The notes beneath the pieces were generated by a model. It was given only the letters and a program-made list of their open reading frames with translations, did not search any database and had not been told where the DNA came from. 64,000 nucleotides of DNA. It comes from JBCBRD01 sp039819785. Lineage in GTDB: Bacteria; Pseudomonadota; Alphaproteobacteria; Rhizobiales; Hyphomicrobiaceae. Positions 1 through 8,316 of the stretch are shown here, piece by piece. The first letter of the stretch is position 1. Every line of letters starts with the position of its first letter. Both the position numbers and the translations under genes were made by a program. Location of the stretch: the NCBI GenBank assembly GCA_039819785.1, contig JBCBRH010000014.1:1-64000 (forward strand). Direction: 5' to 3'.

Positions 1-101
1 AGCTTCCGTTCGAAAGCGTCTTCGCCTTCGTCACAACCCGCTTTCCGGGCTGCTTCGACGAAGCGCTTTGACTGCTCGGATGTTCGTTTGTCTTTGGACA
101 T
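1..101 (-). CDS. Small conserved hypothetical protein (partial, 3' end outside window)
   Basis: An ATG on the minus strand at 99-101 opens a frame that runs off the left edge without a stop. The visible part begins MSKDKRTSEQSKRFVEAARK and goes on with a Cys-Asp-Glu stretch rich in charged residues. This resembles a short cytosolic protein of unknown function that I recall from alphaproteobacteria, with a SxRFxxAARxxGCDE pattern. No function can be given. Only 33 codons are visible, so the call rests on the pattern and the open frame. Confidence 0.5.
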   Translation of the reverse strand, partial: MSKDKRTSEQSKRFVEAARKAGCDEGEDAFERK

Positions 102-110
102 TGGGCGAGC

Positions 111-440
111 TTAGTGCAACCCGATACCTAAGGGCAAAAGATCAATATCAAACTGAGCTAGATGACCTTCGATAAAGGCAAGTTCGTGCACCAAATAGCC
201 GTCTGGACCCGGACACCGAGGCAGAGTAAAGTAAAGCCAACGACCGCCAACCATCTTGCGAAAACGCAGAAAACCGCCAGTATCAGTACCGTCGGTTTCG
301 CTTATGTGTTCGCCACCTTCAATACGAATCTTAGCAATGATATGATCCTCAAAAACACCCGTTGGTGCGTCTTTGAGTTCAAACGCTAATTCGCGACCTG
401 ATTGCCACCCAAATTTTTCGTCATCCATAGCTTCGTGCAT
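111..440 (-). CDS. Hypothetical protein, second gene of an AT-richer pair
   Basis: The 109-residue product is acidic and has no signal peptide or membrane segment. I do not recognise the family. Its ATG (438-440) lies inside the end of the upstream gene, giving a 55 bp overlap. A second ATG at 426-428 (MDDEKFGW) would shorten the overlap to 43 bp; neither has a strong Shine-Dalgarno. The overlap suggests translation coupled to the upstream gene. Base composition from about 110 to 760 is visibly more AT-rich than the rest of the window, and the pair lies beside an IS1595-type transposase, so it may have been acquired by transfer. Confidence 0.5.
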   Translation of the reverse strand: MHEAMDDEKFGWQSGRELAFELKDAPTGVFEDHIIAKIRIEGGEHISETDGTDTGGFLRFRKMVGGRWLYFTLPRCPGPDGYLVHELAFIEGHLAQFDIDLLPLGIGLH

Positions 441-763
441 CCCACGCTATCAGGCAAGTCCACAAAGCTAGACGAGAAATCGTCAGTCACCTTATGAGCC
501 AGATCCTCTTCAAAGCAGGCAATTAACTGACGCAAGAACTGGGCATATGTAATTTCTGGGCGACAACGGATATCTATCCCATGATTCGCCTCAAGTAAAA
601 ACTCAAGAGCAGGTGTAACCTGCTCAAACGCTTCTTTAAGGTTGCGACTACCAACACAGAGACCTTGTGTCTCTTCACACTCTTCAGCACCAATGAAAAA
701 GTGCGTTCCATCCACGAGCTTGTACTGCACCATTAGTGCAGGGGGCTCTTTCGTTTTGTGCAT
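386..763 (-). CDS. Hypothetical protein, faintly HicB/DUF1902-like
   Basis: The 125-residue soluble protein starts at an ATG (761-763) preceded by GGAGG six bases upstream, which makes the start firm. The segment around residues 20-65, with a short beta-like stretch followed by a helix reading EAFEQVTPALEFLLEANHG, resembles the HicB/DUF1902 pattern in which an xxLxxxxPxhhxLhxxNG helix ends the domain. That similarity is weak and from memory. The next gene overlaps its 3' end, and an overlapping two-gene layout is usual for toxin-antitoxin pairs, but the partner does not look like HicA. Function is unknown. Confidence 0.5.
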   Translation of the reverse strand: MHKTKEPPALMVQYKLVDGTHFFIGAEECEETQGLCVGSRNLKEAFEQVTPALEFLLEANHGIDIRCRPEITYAQFLRQLIACFEEDLAHKVTDDFSSSFVDLPDSVGCTKLWMTKNLGGNQVAN

Positions 764-901
764 GACGTGCCTCCATCACTGTCCATGGCAGATAGCGGGG
801 TCACTGCGCTCGGACATTGCGAATCATATCATTGTTCTGGTCAACAGCCAATCTTGACATGAGGTCACGGGGGAGAACTGCCCAGTGATTTTGAGTCTGC
901 A

Positions 902-1885
902 TTAGATGCAGGACTCTGCGCCAGATCGTCGATAGCTCAACCGCTTGCCCACGATACCCTCAAGCGCCCGCACCGTTCGTGCCTCATCATCCACACCGAG
1001 CTTCACACGGTTGCTGTACCGAAAATCAAACTCGGCCAAATAGCGGTGCAGGTGCTTTTCTGAGCAGTGCTGATAAACACCCTTCATGCCGCGCTTAAAG
1101 ATTGAGAAGAAACCTTCAACCGCGTTGGTGGTGATCTCACCGCGACCATATTCACCAGCCGAGTGATTGACGAAAGCGTGCATGTAGTCGCGATCAAGCT
1201 CACGATAGTGACCAGCATCGTCAGTCACAACGCGGGCCTCATGATCAAGGTTCTCGCGAACAATAGGCAAGATGATTTTCTTGGTGGCACGGTCAATGTG
1301 AAAGCTACGCGCTTCACCAGTGCGATCTACCAGCGTCAAGACAGCGAGCTTGTGACCGGATGTTCCGACCTTGCCGGATTTTTTCTTAATCGCCTTGCCG
1401 TGCTCAGTGAGACCAATGAACGTCTCATCAATCTCAACGATACCGCCTTCACCACCCATCGGCGCACTGAGATCACCAGAGCGCATAGCCTCCCGAATAC
1501 GGTGGGTCATGAACCAAGCCGACTTGTAAGTCAGTCCAAGCACGCGGTGAAGTTGGTGCGAGCTGATACCCTTCTTGCTGGAGCACATCAGATGAACAGC
1601 CTGGAACCAGAGATGCAGCGGGATGTGGCTGGCCTCGAACACGGTACCTACACGCACCGTGAACTGCTTGCGACATGCGCCGCACTTCTTGAGACCAAGA
1701 CGCTCAACACCTTCAGGGTGCTTTTTGCTTGGCTTCGAACGCACGCCGTTAAGGTCGTAGATCTTCTTGTCTGAATGCTTGTTTCCACACTTTGGGCACA
1801 CTGGACCCTTTGGCCAGATGATCTCTTCCAGCTTGGCAAAGGCTGCGGCCTCGTCGTGAAAATATGGCTTGGTGAGAACAGACAT
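902..1885 (-). CDS. IS1595-family (ISXO2-like) transposase
   Basis: This is a full-length DDE-type transposase of 327 residues that would move its own insertion sequence. An N-terminal zinc ribbon is visible as CPKC at about residues 30-33 and CGAC at 68-71. The catalytic core starts with EIDETF (Asp about 153), has TDDAGHY (Asp about 222) and ends with TNAVEGFFS (about 253-261), as in IS1595/ISXO2 enzymes. I chose the ATG at 1883-1885 because GAGGG lies about 8 bases upstream and because a near-consensus promoter overlaps the longer start at 1915. The frame is intact. Terminal inverted repeats could not be fixed by eye. Confidence 0.85.
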   Translation of the reverse strand: MSVLTKPYFHDEAAAFAKLEEIIWPKGPVCPKCGNKHSDKKIYDLNGVRSKPSKKHPEGVERLGLKKCGACRKQFTVRVGTVFEASHIPLHLWFQAVHLMCSSKKGISSHQLHRVLGLTYKSAWFMTHRIREAMRSGDLSAPMGGEGGIVEIDETFIGLTEHGKAIKKKSGKVGTSGHKLAVLTLVDRTGEARSFHIDRATKKIILPIVRENLDHEARVVTDDAGHYRELDRDYMHAFVNHSAGEYGRGEITTNAVEGFFSIFKRGMKGVYQHCSEKHLHRYLAEFDFRYSNRVKLGVDDEARTVRALEGIVGKRLSYRRSGAESCI

Positions 1886-1910
1886 AACTTTTCCCTCTTT
1901 CCTTGATCTG

Positions 1911-1939
1911 AACATAGGAAATCAGGGCGGGTTTGTCAA
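1911..1939 (-). promoter_or_regulatory. Sigma70-type promoter of the transposase gene
   Basis: On the minus strand a perfect TTGACA (1934-1939) is followed after exactly 17 bases by TATGTT (1911-1916), which is five of six positions of a -10 box. Transcription would begin near 1904, about 20 bases before the ATG at 1885, so the leader is short. The -35 box lies where the terminal repeat of the insertion sequence could be. Confidence 0.6.
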
Positions 1940-2310
1940 GTATATAATTGCCTATGGCGAGGCGATCCCGAAGCCGGTCCAGACCCGCCGGGAAATCTGT
2001 CGCAGGCCGCGGCAGCATGAAAACGCTGGGATAATGCGCCAAGCCGCAAAATCAGACTGTTTTTCGCCACCAATCCCTGTCACACGCTTTCCGCCCCGGC
2101 CCGATCAGAACGTCATCACGATTGCGCCGAAGCGCTGCTGCTTCGATGGTCAGATCGAATGCGAGGACCTTGATCCGGAGCGTCCAGCAAGCGCTTTGGG
2201 CGGCTGACTTCGGCACCCGGCCTGCCGAATGAAGGTATTGAGCAGGCGTGGTCCGGCGCCTGTGGTGGCGCGCATGAACACCGCGCATTTTCGCCCTGGA
2301 GGACAATGCT
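1940..2310. other. Gap between the transposase promoter and the next gene
   Basis: No convincing gene is seen; the open frames here lack ribosome binding sites and recognisable products. The right end of the insertion sequence must lie in its first part. The last bases hold the GGAGGA ribosome binding site (2298-2303) of the gene at 2311. Confidence 0.4.
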
Positions 2311-2853
2311 ATGGGGAACACTTTAAACACGAACGTGCGACTGGCGGCGATCAAAGCAGCGCTGTCAGCGGTGGTCAGCTGCATGTTGGTGGTAATGGCC
2401 GTCGCAGAACCTGTCGCCGATTTTCCAAAACAAGTCCCGTTGACCGAGCAGTCGATCCAAAATGTGATCGCCGCGCAGGCAGACCTGGAAGTCTTCGCCA
2501 AAACGCTCCAATCGCCGGGCGAAGAACTGACGACAGAACAGGAAGCCGAAGTCAACGAGATCGCCGTAAAACATGGCTTTGCAACCTTCAATGATCTCGA
2601 GGATGCAACGACCACGATCTCCATGGTTCTGGCCAGCATTGATCCCGAGACGGGTGAGTTCTCGGAACCCAGAAAGGTCTTGGAAGAAGAACTTGAAGCG
2701 ATCAAAGCCGACAAGGATTTGGTGGACGAAGATCGCGCGATCATGATCGCGGAAATCGAAGCCACCATCGCAACCGACCCAAAGGTTGACCACCCCGAAA
2801 ACATTGCACTGGTTCAAAAATTTAAAGACCAGCTGATCAAGGTCCTGCAGTAG
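2311..2853 (+). CDS. Secreted hypothetical helical protein
   Basis: The 180-residue product starts at an ATG 7 bases after GGAGGA. A signal peptide covers about residues 1-32: basic start, hydrophobic core around AALSAVVSCMLVVMAVA, and an AxA-like end. The mature part is acidic and mostly helical by composition, with many Glu, Lys and Ala, and no cysteine. I do not recognise a named domain. It is probably periplasmic. No partner gene is obvious, since the insertion sequence lies upstream and the crotonase gene follows after 418 bp. Confidence 0.75.
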   Translation: MGNTLNTNVRLAAIKAALSAVVSCMLVVMAVAEPVADFPKQVPLTEQSIQNVIAAQADLEVFAKTLQSPGEELTTEQEAEVNEIAVKHGFATFNDLEDATTTISMVLASIDPETGEFSEPRKVLEEELEAIKADKDLVDEDRAIMIAEIEATIATDPKVDHPENIALVQKFKDQLIKVLQ

Positions 2854-3271
2854 GCGTCTAGGCCGTCAGCTGACCCTTCAACTGAGATAGCCGTGGGGGC
2901 GAGGTTCCAGGAACGAGCCCCCCGGAATTGTGAGGCAGGCCTAAACGAGGCCTTTCCAATCCCCAGGTGCTGTGACCAGCCGCCTCTGCGGCAGCACAGG
3001 CCGATGGCACCACCGCAAAGGCATCTGCCAAGTGCCACAGGCCCAACGGCTGCGCCTTCAACCTGGCAACACCCGACAGATCAGCTATTCAGAGCGTTTC
3101 AGACTGACATTCGCCCATTCTGTTCGGGTTGCTGCATGCCCTGTCCGGCAGGAAAGGCTCCAGTCTGCTGGACGGTTTCCGTTTCCCGTTAAGATCATGC
3201 TAAATCCCCACACGAGTGACGCCCGTTGCAACCCGCTGCAATCCGGCATCTCAAGCGGAGGATCGCCCAAG
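2854..3271. other. Gap with a GC-rich hairpin
   Basis: No gene is supported here. A hairpin at about 2895-2922 pairs GGGGGC with GCCCCC around a GTTC/GAAC inner stem. It follows the gene ending at 2853, but no T-run follows it, so a terminator role is uncertain. The ribosome binding site of the crotonase gene, GGAGGA, is at about 3257-3262. Confidence 0.35.
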
Positions 3272-4078
3272 ATGACTGAGACCACCCCACCCCCTGTTTT
3301 GATCTCACACCCGACTGAAAATATTGCGGTTGTGACACTTAACCGGCTCAAGTCGCGCAATGCATTGTCACGCGAAATGATGGCCGAGCTTGAAGCCGCG
3401 ATCACAACTCTGTCCTATCAAAAGACTGTCAGCGCCATTGTTCTGGCGGCCGAGGGTCCAGCCTTTTGTGCCGGCCACGATCTCAAGGAACTGACAGCCC
3501 ATCGTGATGACAGCGACGGTGGCAAGGCCTTTTACGCCGAGACGATGCGCGCGTGCTCTGCGTTGATGATGGCTATCGTCAATTGCCCCAAACCCGTCAT
3601 CGCGTCCGTCCACGCCACGGCGACAGCCGCCGGCTGTCAGTTGGTGGCGACATGCGATCTGGCCGTGGCCGATGCCAGTGCGAAATTCTGCACGCCCGGT
3701 GTGAACATCGGGCTGTTCTGTTCAACGCCCATGGTCGCGCTGTCCCGGAACGTCTCGCGTAAGAAAGCCATGGAAATGCTTCTACTCGGCGATCTGATTT
3801 CGGCAACGGATGCAGAAACGTACGGGTTGGTGAACCGTGTCGTGCCTGACGGTGAAGCCATGGACGGCGCGCTGGCGTTCGCCAAAACCATCGCGTCGAA
3901 ATCAACAATGACGGTCGCCTATGGGAAGCAAGCTTTCTACGCGCAGTTGGAAAAACCACTAGCTGATGCCTACAATTTCGCCTCCGATGTGATGGTGCAG
4001 AATATGATGGCGACGGATGCGCAGGAAGGCATCGGCGCGTTCCTGGAAAAACGCCCACCAGTCTGGAAGCGGTGTTGA
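3272..4078 (+). CDS. Crotonase-fold protein (ECHDC3-like), both catalytic Glu absent
   Basis: The 268-residue protein has the enoyl-CoA hydratase/isomerase fold. The oxyanion-hole segment AAEGPAFCAGHDL is intact, so CoA thioester binding is likely. At the two positions that carry the catalytic Glu of enoyl-CoA hydratase (GGGCE and QPE in the rat enzyme, E144 and E164), this protein has GCQLVATCD and TPGVNIGL, that is Gln and Gly. The same change is typical of the ECHDC3 group, which matches throughout (GVNIGLFCSTP). Simple hydratase activity is therefore doubtful. The ATG at 3272 is used because GGAGGA stands 9 bases before it; a longer frame from 2972 lacks family sequence. The CoA-binding protein follows directly. 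Confidence 0.88.
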   Translation: MTETTPPPVLISHPTENIAVVTLNRLKSRNALSREMMAELEAAITTLSYQKTVSAIVLAAEGPAFCAGHDLKELTAHRDDSDGGKAFYAETMRACSALMMAIVNCPKPVIASVHATATAAGCQLVATCDLAVADASAKFCTPGVNIGLFCSTPMVALSRNVSRKKAMEMLLLGDLISATDAETYGLVNRVVPDGEAMDGALAFAKTIASKSTMTVAYGKQAFYAQLEKPLADAYNFASDVMVQNMMATDAQEGIGAFLEKRPPVWKRC

Positions 4079-4079
4079 G

Positions 4080-4652
4080 TTGGCGACAACCTCTCAGGAT
4101 CTTGCATCCCCGAACAAAGCCGACACGCTGATCTACAAGGACGAGGACATCGCCGGCATCCTGGCAGGCTGCCGGACGTTTGCGTTTGTCGGGGCCAGTG
4201 CAAACCCCGTGCGTCCAAGCATGTTCGCCATGAAGTACCTGATCGCCAAAGGTTACACCGTGATCCCGGTGAACCCGGGCGCCGCTGGAAAGCTGATCAA
4301 CGGGCAAATGACATATGCATCGCTCGAAGACGTACCGGGACCGATCGACGTCATCGATATTTTCCGCAACTCGGATGCAGCTCTTGAGGTCACACGCGAA
4401 GCCATTCGCTTCAAAGAGCCAAAAGGCATCAAGGTGATTTGGATGCAGCTCGGTGTGCGCAATGACACGGCGGCCCGGGAGGCGGAAGCCGCAGGGCTTC
4501 AGGTGATCATGAACCGCTGTCCGAAGATCGAGTATGGCCGTTTGTCAGGTGAGATTGGCTGGGCGGGTGTGAACGTCGGCCGCGTTTCGTCGCGACGGCC
4601 GAAGCTCGCCGCCCATTCGCTCCAAAGCCAGGTCATCGCCACACCCAAGTGA
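4080..4652 (+). CDS. CoA-binding domain protein (YccU-like)
   Basis: The product carries a Rossmann-type CoA-binding domain like E. coli YccU and the N-terminal part of succinyl-CoA synthetase alpha. Visible marks are FAFVGASANPVRPSMF, YTVIPVNPG, VIDIFRNSD, IWMQLGVRND and CPKIEYGRLSGEIGW. No catalytic domain follows. The frame extends upstream into the crotonase gene to an ATG at 4017, but family sequence begins only near LIYKDEDIAGIL, and a TTG at 4080 lies right after the crotonase stop. I prefer TTG 4080 (190 residues), although this start is uncertain. It forms an operon with the preceding crotonase. Confidence 0.8.
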   Translation: MATTSQDLASPNKADTLIYKDEDIAGILAGCRTFAFVGASANPVRPSMFAMKYLIAKGYTVIPVNPGAAGKLINGQMTYASLEDVPGPIDVIDIFRNSDAALEVTREAIRFKEPKGIKVIWMQLGVRNDTAAREAEAAGLQVIMNRCPKIEYGRLSGEIGWAGVNVGRVSSRRPKLAAHSLQSQVIATPK

Positions 4653-4719
4653 TCGCCAAACCGACGCGACGGGGTTAGCCGCGCGAAGAAATATGCATCT
4701 CCCAGGGGCCATAGCTTCG

Positions 4720-5781
4720 TTATGGCCCGTCGCGGTCTGCGCCAAACGGCTCTGCCAGTTCTTCAAGCCGGGCCATGACGACCCCCAGCAAAACGCAGGC
4801 TGCGATCAGCGCGAGGATCGGCCAATAAAGCGCCACGACGGCAAGTCCGATGAGCGCGACATTCAAACTTGCCACACGCTGCACCACGGGATCGTGTCGC
4901 CCAACGCCTCTGGCCGCACGCTGATACAGGTGCGACCGGTGGGCTTCAAAGACATTTTCGCCCTTCATCTGCCGTTTCAACAGCGTCATGCTCGCGTCAA
5001 CCGCGAAATAAAGCGGGAGGATCAGAGCGCTGGCAAGCGATTGCCGGGCGGCCAGATCAAACAGGACAACGCCGCATAAAAAACCGATCGGCACAGCCCC
5101 GGCATCGCCAAGGAAGATACGGGCCGGATGCCAGTTCCAGAATAAGAAACCAGCCAGTCCCGCAGCAATGAGAACCGCCAATATCACCAGCGGACCGGTT
5201 GACGTGACCCACGCATCGGGATCAAGGGCAGACAAAACGACATAGCCGACCAGAATTGAAATCGCTTCGACCCCGGCAATGCCGTCAATGCCATCCATGA
5301 AATTGAACAAGTTCACGAACCATACGAGTGCGAGTATCGCGATCAGTACGTCGAGCCACAAAGGCAAAGCGCCACCGAAAATGGGGCCGATCCATTGGAT
5401 GGCCAATACGCCGAGACAGCAAGCCAGCACCTGAATGCCAAACCGCCAAACAGGTGGCAGGTCCATTGCATCATCGGCCCATGAAATGCCGGTCAGAAGC
5501 GCAACCGCCAGGATCACCGGAATGAGACCGGCGGGGATCGCACTGACGCAGATCCAGAGCAGAGCGCTGACGCCTAGGACGATCAAACCACCTGATGTTG
5601 GAATGCGCCCAACGTGCATACTGCGCGCGTTCGCTTCGGCCTGGAGCGAAGCACTCGCCCCCATCCGTAAATACGCAAGCGTACCCAGCAGGACGCCGAG
5701 AAATGCGAGCAGCGCAGCGATCAACAAAATGACAGTGAGATACATGAAGGTGGCAGGTGTCTTCCATTGTTTTTGAGGCAC
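4720..5781 (-). CDS. MraY/WecA-family polyprenyl-phosphate sugar-1-phosphate transferase
   Basis: This 353-residue inner-membrane enzyme should transfer a sugar phosphate from a UDP-sugar to undecaprenyl phosphate, the first step of a lipid-linked glycan. About ten hydrophobic segments are present. Family motifs are in order: HVGRIPTSGG (56-65), WADDAMDLPP (101-110, the DDxxD metal site), NLFNFMDGIDGIAG (157-170), WNWHPARIFLGDAGA (215-229) and HRSHLYQR (281-288), which is the WecA/WbpL-type loop. It is not MraY of peptidoglycan synthesis, which would sit in the mur cluster. The GT87-like gene lies 76 bp upstream on the same strand. The sugar is unknown. The stop codon lies inside a small hairpin (GGGCCATA/TATGGCCC). 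Confidence 0.88.
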   Translation of the reverse strand: MPQKQWKTPATFMYLTVILLIAALLAFLGVLLGTLAYLRMGASASLQAEANARSMHVGRIPTSGGLIVLGVSALLWICVSAIPAGLIPVILAVALLTGISWADDAMDLPPVWRFGIQVLACCLGVLAIQWIGPIFGGALPLWLDVLIAILALVWFVNLFNFMDGIDGIAGVEAISILVGYVVLSALDPDAWVTSTGPLVILAVLIAAGLAGFLFWNWHPARIFLGDAGAVPIGFLCGVVLFDLAARQSLASALILPLYFAVDASMTLLKRQMKGENVFEAHRSHLYQRAARGVGRHDPVVQRVASLNVALIGLAVVALYWPILALIAACVLLGVVMARLEELAEPFGADRDGP

Positions 5782-5857
5782 CGGCCTGCGTTGCAGCCCG
5801 GTCCACCCGACCTCTCAAAGCATGCCGGACCGAAAAGTGAAAGGGGACATGTTGGAC

Positions 5858-7294
5858 TCATCGCAGGCGTCGCCGCCAGCGTACAAAAACCGCTTGTCCA
5901 AGGAACATCAGGAGCGGCAACCAGTAAGCCAGTGCGTAGACGTGGGTCCAGGTCGGACCTCCAGGCGGGCGCGGCAATTGCAGAACAACAGCAAAGAGCG
6001 TCATCGCGAACAAGGCTGGATGCGGGACACGCACAAGAAACATCACAAGGAACGCAGCGTACCAGGGATAATGCGGCGAGGTGAAAAACACAAAAGCCGC
6101 CCCGATCAACGCCATCATTTCAGGCTGGAATTCGTCGCGCTTGCGATTGAAAAAAGCGACCAGGGCCAAGCCGGCCAAGACAGTGAGTGCGACCGCCAAG
6201 TAGGCCAGCGTCACAGACGTCGTGACATCAGGATCGTCCATCGGAACCAATCCAAAGTCCCGGAGGAACCAGATGATATGAAAGCCCCATCCGTCACGAT
6301 AACCTTCGTTGCCGAGGTGTGAGCCCAAGAAGCCGAACACGCTCAGACCAGCGCCTTGAACGAATGGCAGATAGGCCAGAAAGATCACAGCGAAGAAGCA
6401 GACCGGCATCCGCCAGTCCCATCGTCGCCAAAGAGCCGGGATCAAAATCAAGGGATAGTATTTGATCAAAACGCCGCCTGCGAGCAGCGCCCCTGCCAGG
6501 CCCTGCCGACGGAGTGTGACCGCAAGGATGGCTGCCGCCATGAACGCTGCAACACCGGCATCAAGGTGAGCCTGACTGGAAAATTCCCAGATCGGCAGCG
6601 GATGCCAAGCATAAAGCAAAACCATCGCACGCGGCAGACCGGACGATGACAACCACGCTGCCAGACACGCAATGATGACCAGCTCGCTGGCAAACATTAC
6701 AGCCTTCTGCCCCGCCAGGCTGTCGGAAATCCATACACCTGCTGCAAACAGAACTTGCGCCATCGGCGGGTAAATCGTGTGGGCGATGTCCCTCTTGTTG
6801 ATGTTGGGAAAAATCGCATCATCTCGAAGATGAGACAGTTGCGGATCAGCGGGCACGAACAGGTAGGGATTGATGCCCTCCATTAAGAGACGCCCATCCC
6901 AGACGTATCGGTAGGCATCCGTTGTCAGGTTCGCAGGTGCCGTCATGGCAATGAGGCGCATGACAATCGCAAACCCTATAACCAGCCAGAAAAGACCCTG
7001 CGAGGTGGGCTTGGCCAACAAGATGGGCTTGGAATGGAGTACAACGATTGCGGCAAGCAGATACAGCCCGCCATGCAAGAGCATCGTTGAGATGTACCCA
7101 TTCAGATCTGTCTCGGTGACCAGACGCACTGCGATAACGCTCAGCAGCAAGATGCCAAGCCCGCTGACCATCAAAAGACCCGTGGTGAGGCCTGGGCTTA
7201 GAATCGCAAATGATGCGTCCGAAGCGCGCAGGTCCTGCGCTTGCGATACGGCTTTAGTCTCCACCCGCAAAAGAATCGCCCCCCGGAAGGTCAT
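5858..7294 (-). CDS. GT87/DUF2029-type polyprenol-dependent mannosyltransferase-like protein
   Basis: The 478-residue polytopic membrane protein belongs to the GT-C-like glycosyltransferases that use a polyprenyl-phosphate sugar. The early-loop aspartate region reads TTDAYRYVWDGRLLMEGINPYLF (residues about 123-145), and the pattern YPPMAQVLFA and LIKYYPLILIPALWRRWDWR follow as in DUF2029 and related mannosyltransferases. About a dozen membrane segments are seen. It precedes the MraY-like gene in the same direction, so the two may build and extend a lipid-linked sugar. Acceptor and sugar are unknown. The ATG at 7292-7294 gives a soluble N-terminal 30 residues, and a later start is possible. 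Confidence 0.8.
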   Translation of the reverse strand: MTFRGAILLRVETKAVSQAQDLRASDASFAILSPGLTTGLLMVSGLGILLLSVIAVRLVTETDLNGYISTMLLHGGLYLLAAIVVLHSKPILLAKPTSQGLFWLVIGFAIVMRLIAMTAPANLTTDAYRYVWDGRLLMEGINPYLFVPADPQLSHLRDDAIFPNINKRDIAHTIYPPMAQVLFAAGVWISDSLAGQKAVMFASELVIIACLAAWLSSSGLPRAMVLLYAWHPLPIWEFSSQAHLDAGVAAFMAAAILAVTLRRQGLAGALLAGGVLIKYYPLILIPALWRRWDWRMPVCFFAVIFLAYLPFVQGAGLSVFGFLGSHLGNEGYRDGWGFHIIWFLRDFGLVPMDDPDVTTSVTLAYLAVALTVLAGLALVAFFNRKRDEFQPEMMALIGAAFVFFTSPHYPWYAAFLVMFLVRVPHPALFAMTLFAVVLQLPRPPGGPTWTHVYALAYWLPLLMFLGQAVFVRWRRRLR

Positions 7295-7603
7295 GAGAAA
7301 CCGTAGTTACGGCCACGCCGACAGCCATGTTCCGTGCCCATAAGCCGCAGCACATTGGCGGAAAACAAACGAATTCGTGAAGCAGTTTTCGGCTATTCAC
7401 GTGGGGTTCAGGCGCGGTACCGTGGTTAGGCAGTATGCGACGCGTTTGGTTCGGCCATGCTGATGACCCAATTCGCCGCGTATTGAACCACAGAGGTGCT
7501 GGTGGCGTTAACGAACGCGTTACAACTTCGGGCTCGGACGAAACAACTGGTTTAACTTAGCATGTTGTCGCGAGCTCGCCCTCATGTCCCGTTGGAGATT
7601 TGC
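7295..7603. other. Divergent intergenic region
   Basis: It separates the minus-strand GT87-like gene from the plus-strand GTP cyclohydrolase gene and must hold promoters for both. No clear box pair or operator was seen. An ATG at 7562 in frame with the ribA-like gene lacks a ribosome binding site. Confidence 0.4.
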
Positions 7604-8239
7604 ATGAAAATGAGTGCTGTCAGATCCACCCCGGTGGACGTCGATTGGTCGGCACAGACAATACTGCCCATGGAATTCGAAGGGCGGGAATTGGCACTGG
7701 AGGCGCGCGCCTATCAAGGTGACGCGCAAAACAAAGAAGCCATGGTTCTCATCAATCGTGGCCAAGGCGCTGATGCGTCGGCGACCCCCTTGGTGCGCGT
7801 CCATAGTGGCTGCGTCACAGGAGATATTTTCCATTCCCTGCGCTGCGATTGCTATGCGCAATTGCAGGCCGCATTGAAGCAAATCGTTGACACGCCGAAT
7901 GGCGTGCTCATTTACCTGCCTTATCACGAGGGCCGTGGTATCGGTCTCGTAAACAAAATGAAAGCATACGCGCTTCAGGACCAGGGTTATGATACGGTCG
8001 ACGCAAACGTTGAGATTGGAGCACCAATCGATGCGCGCGATTATGATCTGGCTGCTGCAATCTTATTCGACCTGGGCTTTGGGCAAATCAAACTGCTGTC
8101 CAACAACCCCGCCAAGGTCGAAGCCCTCCGTGCTGAAGGCGTCAACGTCATTGAACAAGTCAGCGTTCAAACCCCGCCGCATAAGCACAACGCCAAGTAT
8201 CTCGAAACCAAGCGAAAGCGCATGGCCCATAAGCTTTAG
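7604..8239 (+). CDS. Divergent GTP cyclohydrolase II-like protein (RibA family)
   Basis: RibA-type enzymes open GTP to a diaminopyrimidine, formate and pyrophosphate. Zinc ligands are kept: Cys about 70 (VHSGCVTGD) and Cys 81 and 83 (SLRCDCYAQL). The active-site loop reads YLPYHEGRGIGLVNK instead of the usual YhRQEGRxIGL, SGC replaces SEC, and the N-terminal PTxWGxF element of housekeeping RibA is missing. LLSNNPAKVEAL and the C-terminal YLETKRKRMAHKL fit the family. At 211 residues it lacks a RibB domain. I start at ATG 7604 because GGAG lies 7 bases upstream. These changes suggest a specialised paralogue. A RibD-C reductase gene lies close by on the other strand. A strong terminator follows. 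Confidence 0.85.
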   Translation: MKMSAVRSTPVDVDWSAQTILPMEFEGRELALEARAYQGDAQNKEAMVLINRGQGADASATPLVRVHSGCVTGDIFHSLRCDCYAQLQAALKQIVDTPNGVLIYLPYHEGRGIGLVNKMKAYALQDQGYDTVDANVEIGAPIDARDYDLAAAILFDLGFGQIKLLSNNPAKVEALRAEGVNVIEQVSVQTPPHKHNAKYLETKRKRMAHKL

Positions 8240-8260
8240 ATTTCTAAGGCATTGACCAAC

Positions 8261-8302
8261 AAAAAACCGGCAGCGCTGTCTGATGCGCTGCCGGTTTTTT
8301 TT
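8261..8302. terminator. Bidirectional rho-independent terminator
   Basis: A perfect 11 bp stem, ACCGGCAGCGC (8266-8276) with GCGCTGCCGGT (8285-8295) and an 8-base loop, is flanked by an A-run on the left and a run of eight T on the right. It ends the ribA-like gene on the plus strand and the cytochrome b561 gene on the minus strand. Confidence 0.93.
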
Positions 8303-8316
8303 GCCTTCGGACGTCC

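Noticed and set aside
860..1960. Terminal inverted repeats of the IS1595-type element
   Set aside because: The only shared piece between the flanks is about seven bases (CTTGACA), which is too short to define the ends.
1749..2042. Minus-strand frame overlapping the transposase start
   Set aside because: It lacks a ribosome binding site, shares the transposase region in another frame and has no recognisable product.
2972..3271. Extension of the crotonase frame by 100 codons upstream
   Set aside because: The added sequence is Cys- and Arg-rich and unlike the family, and the ATG at 3272 has a proper GGAGGA site.
4704..4729. Hairpin GGGCCATA/TATGGCCC at the end of the MraY-like gene as a terminator
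   Set aside because: No T-run follows on the minus strand, and the stem includes the stop codon.
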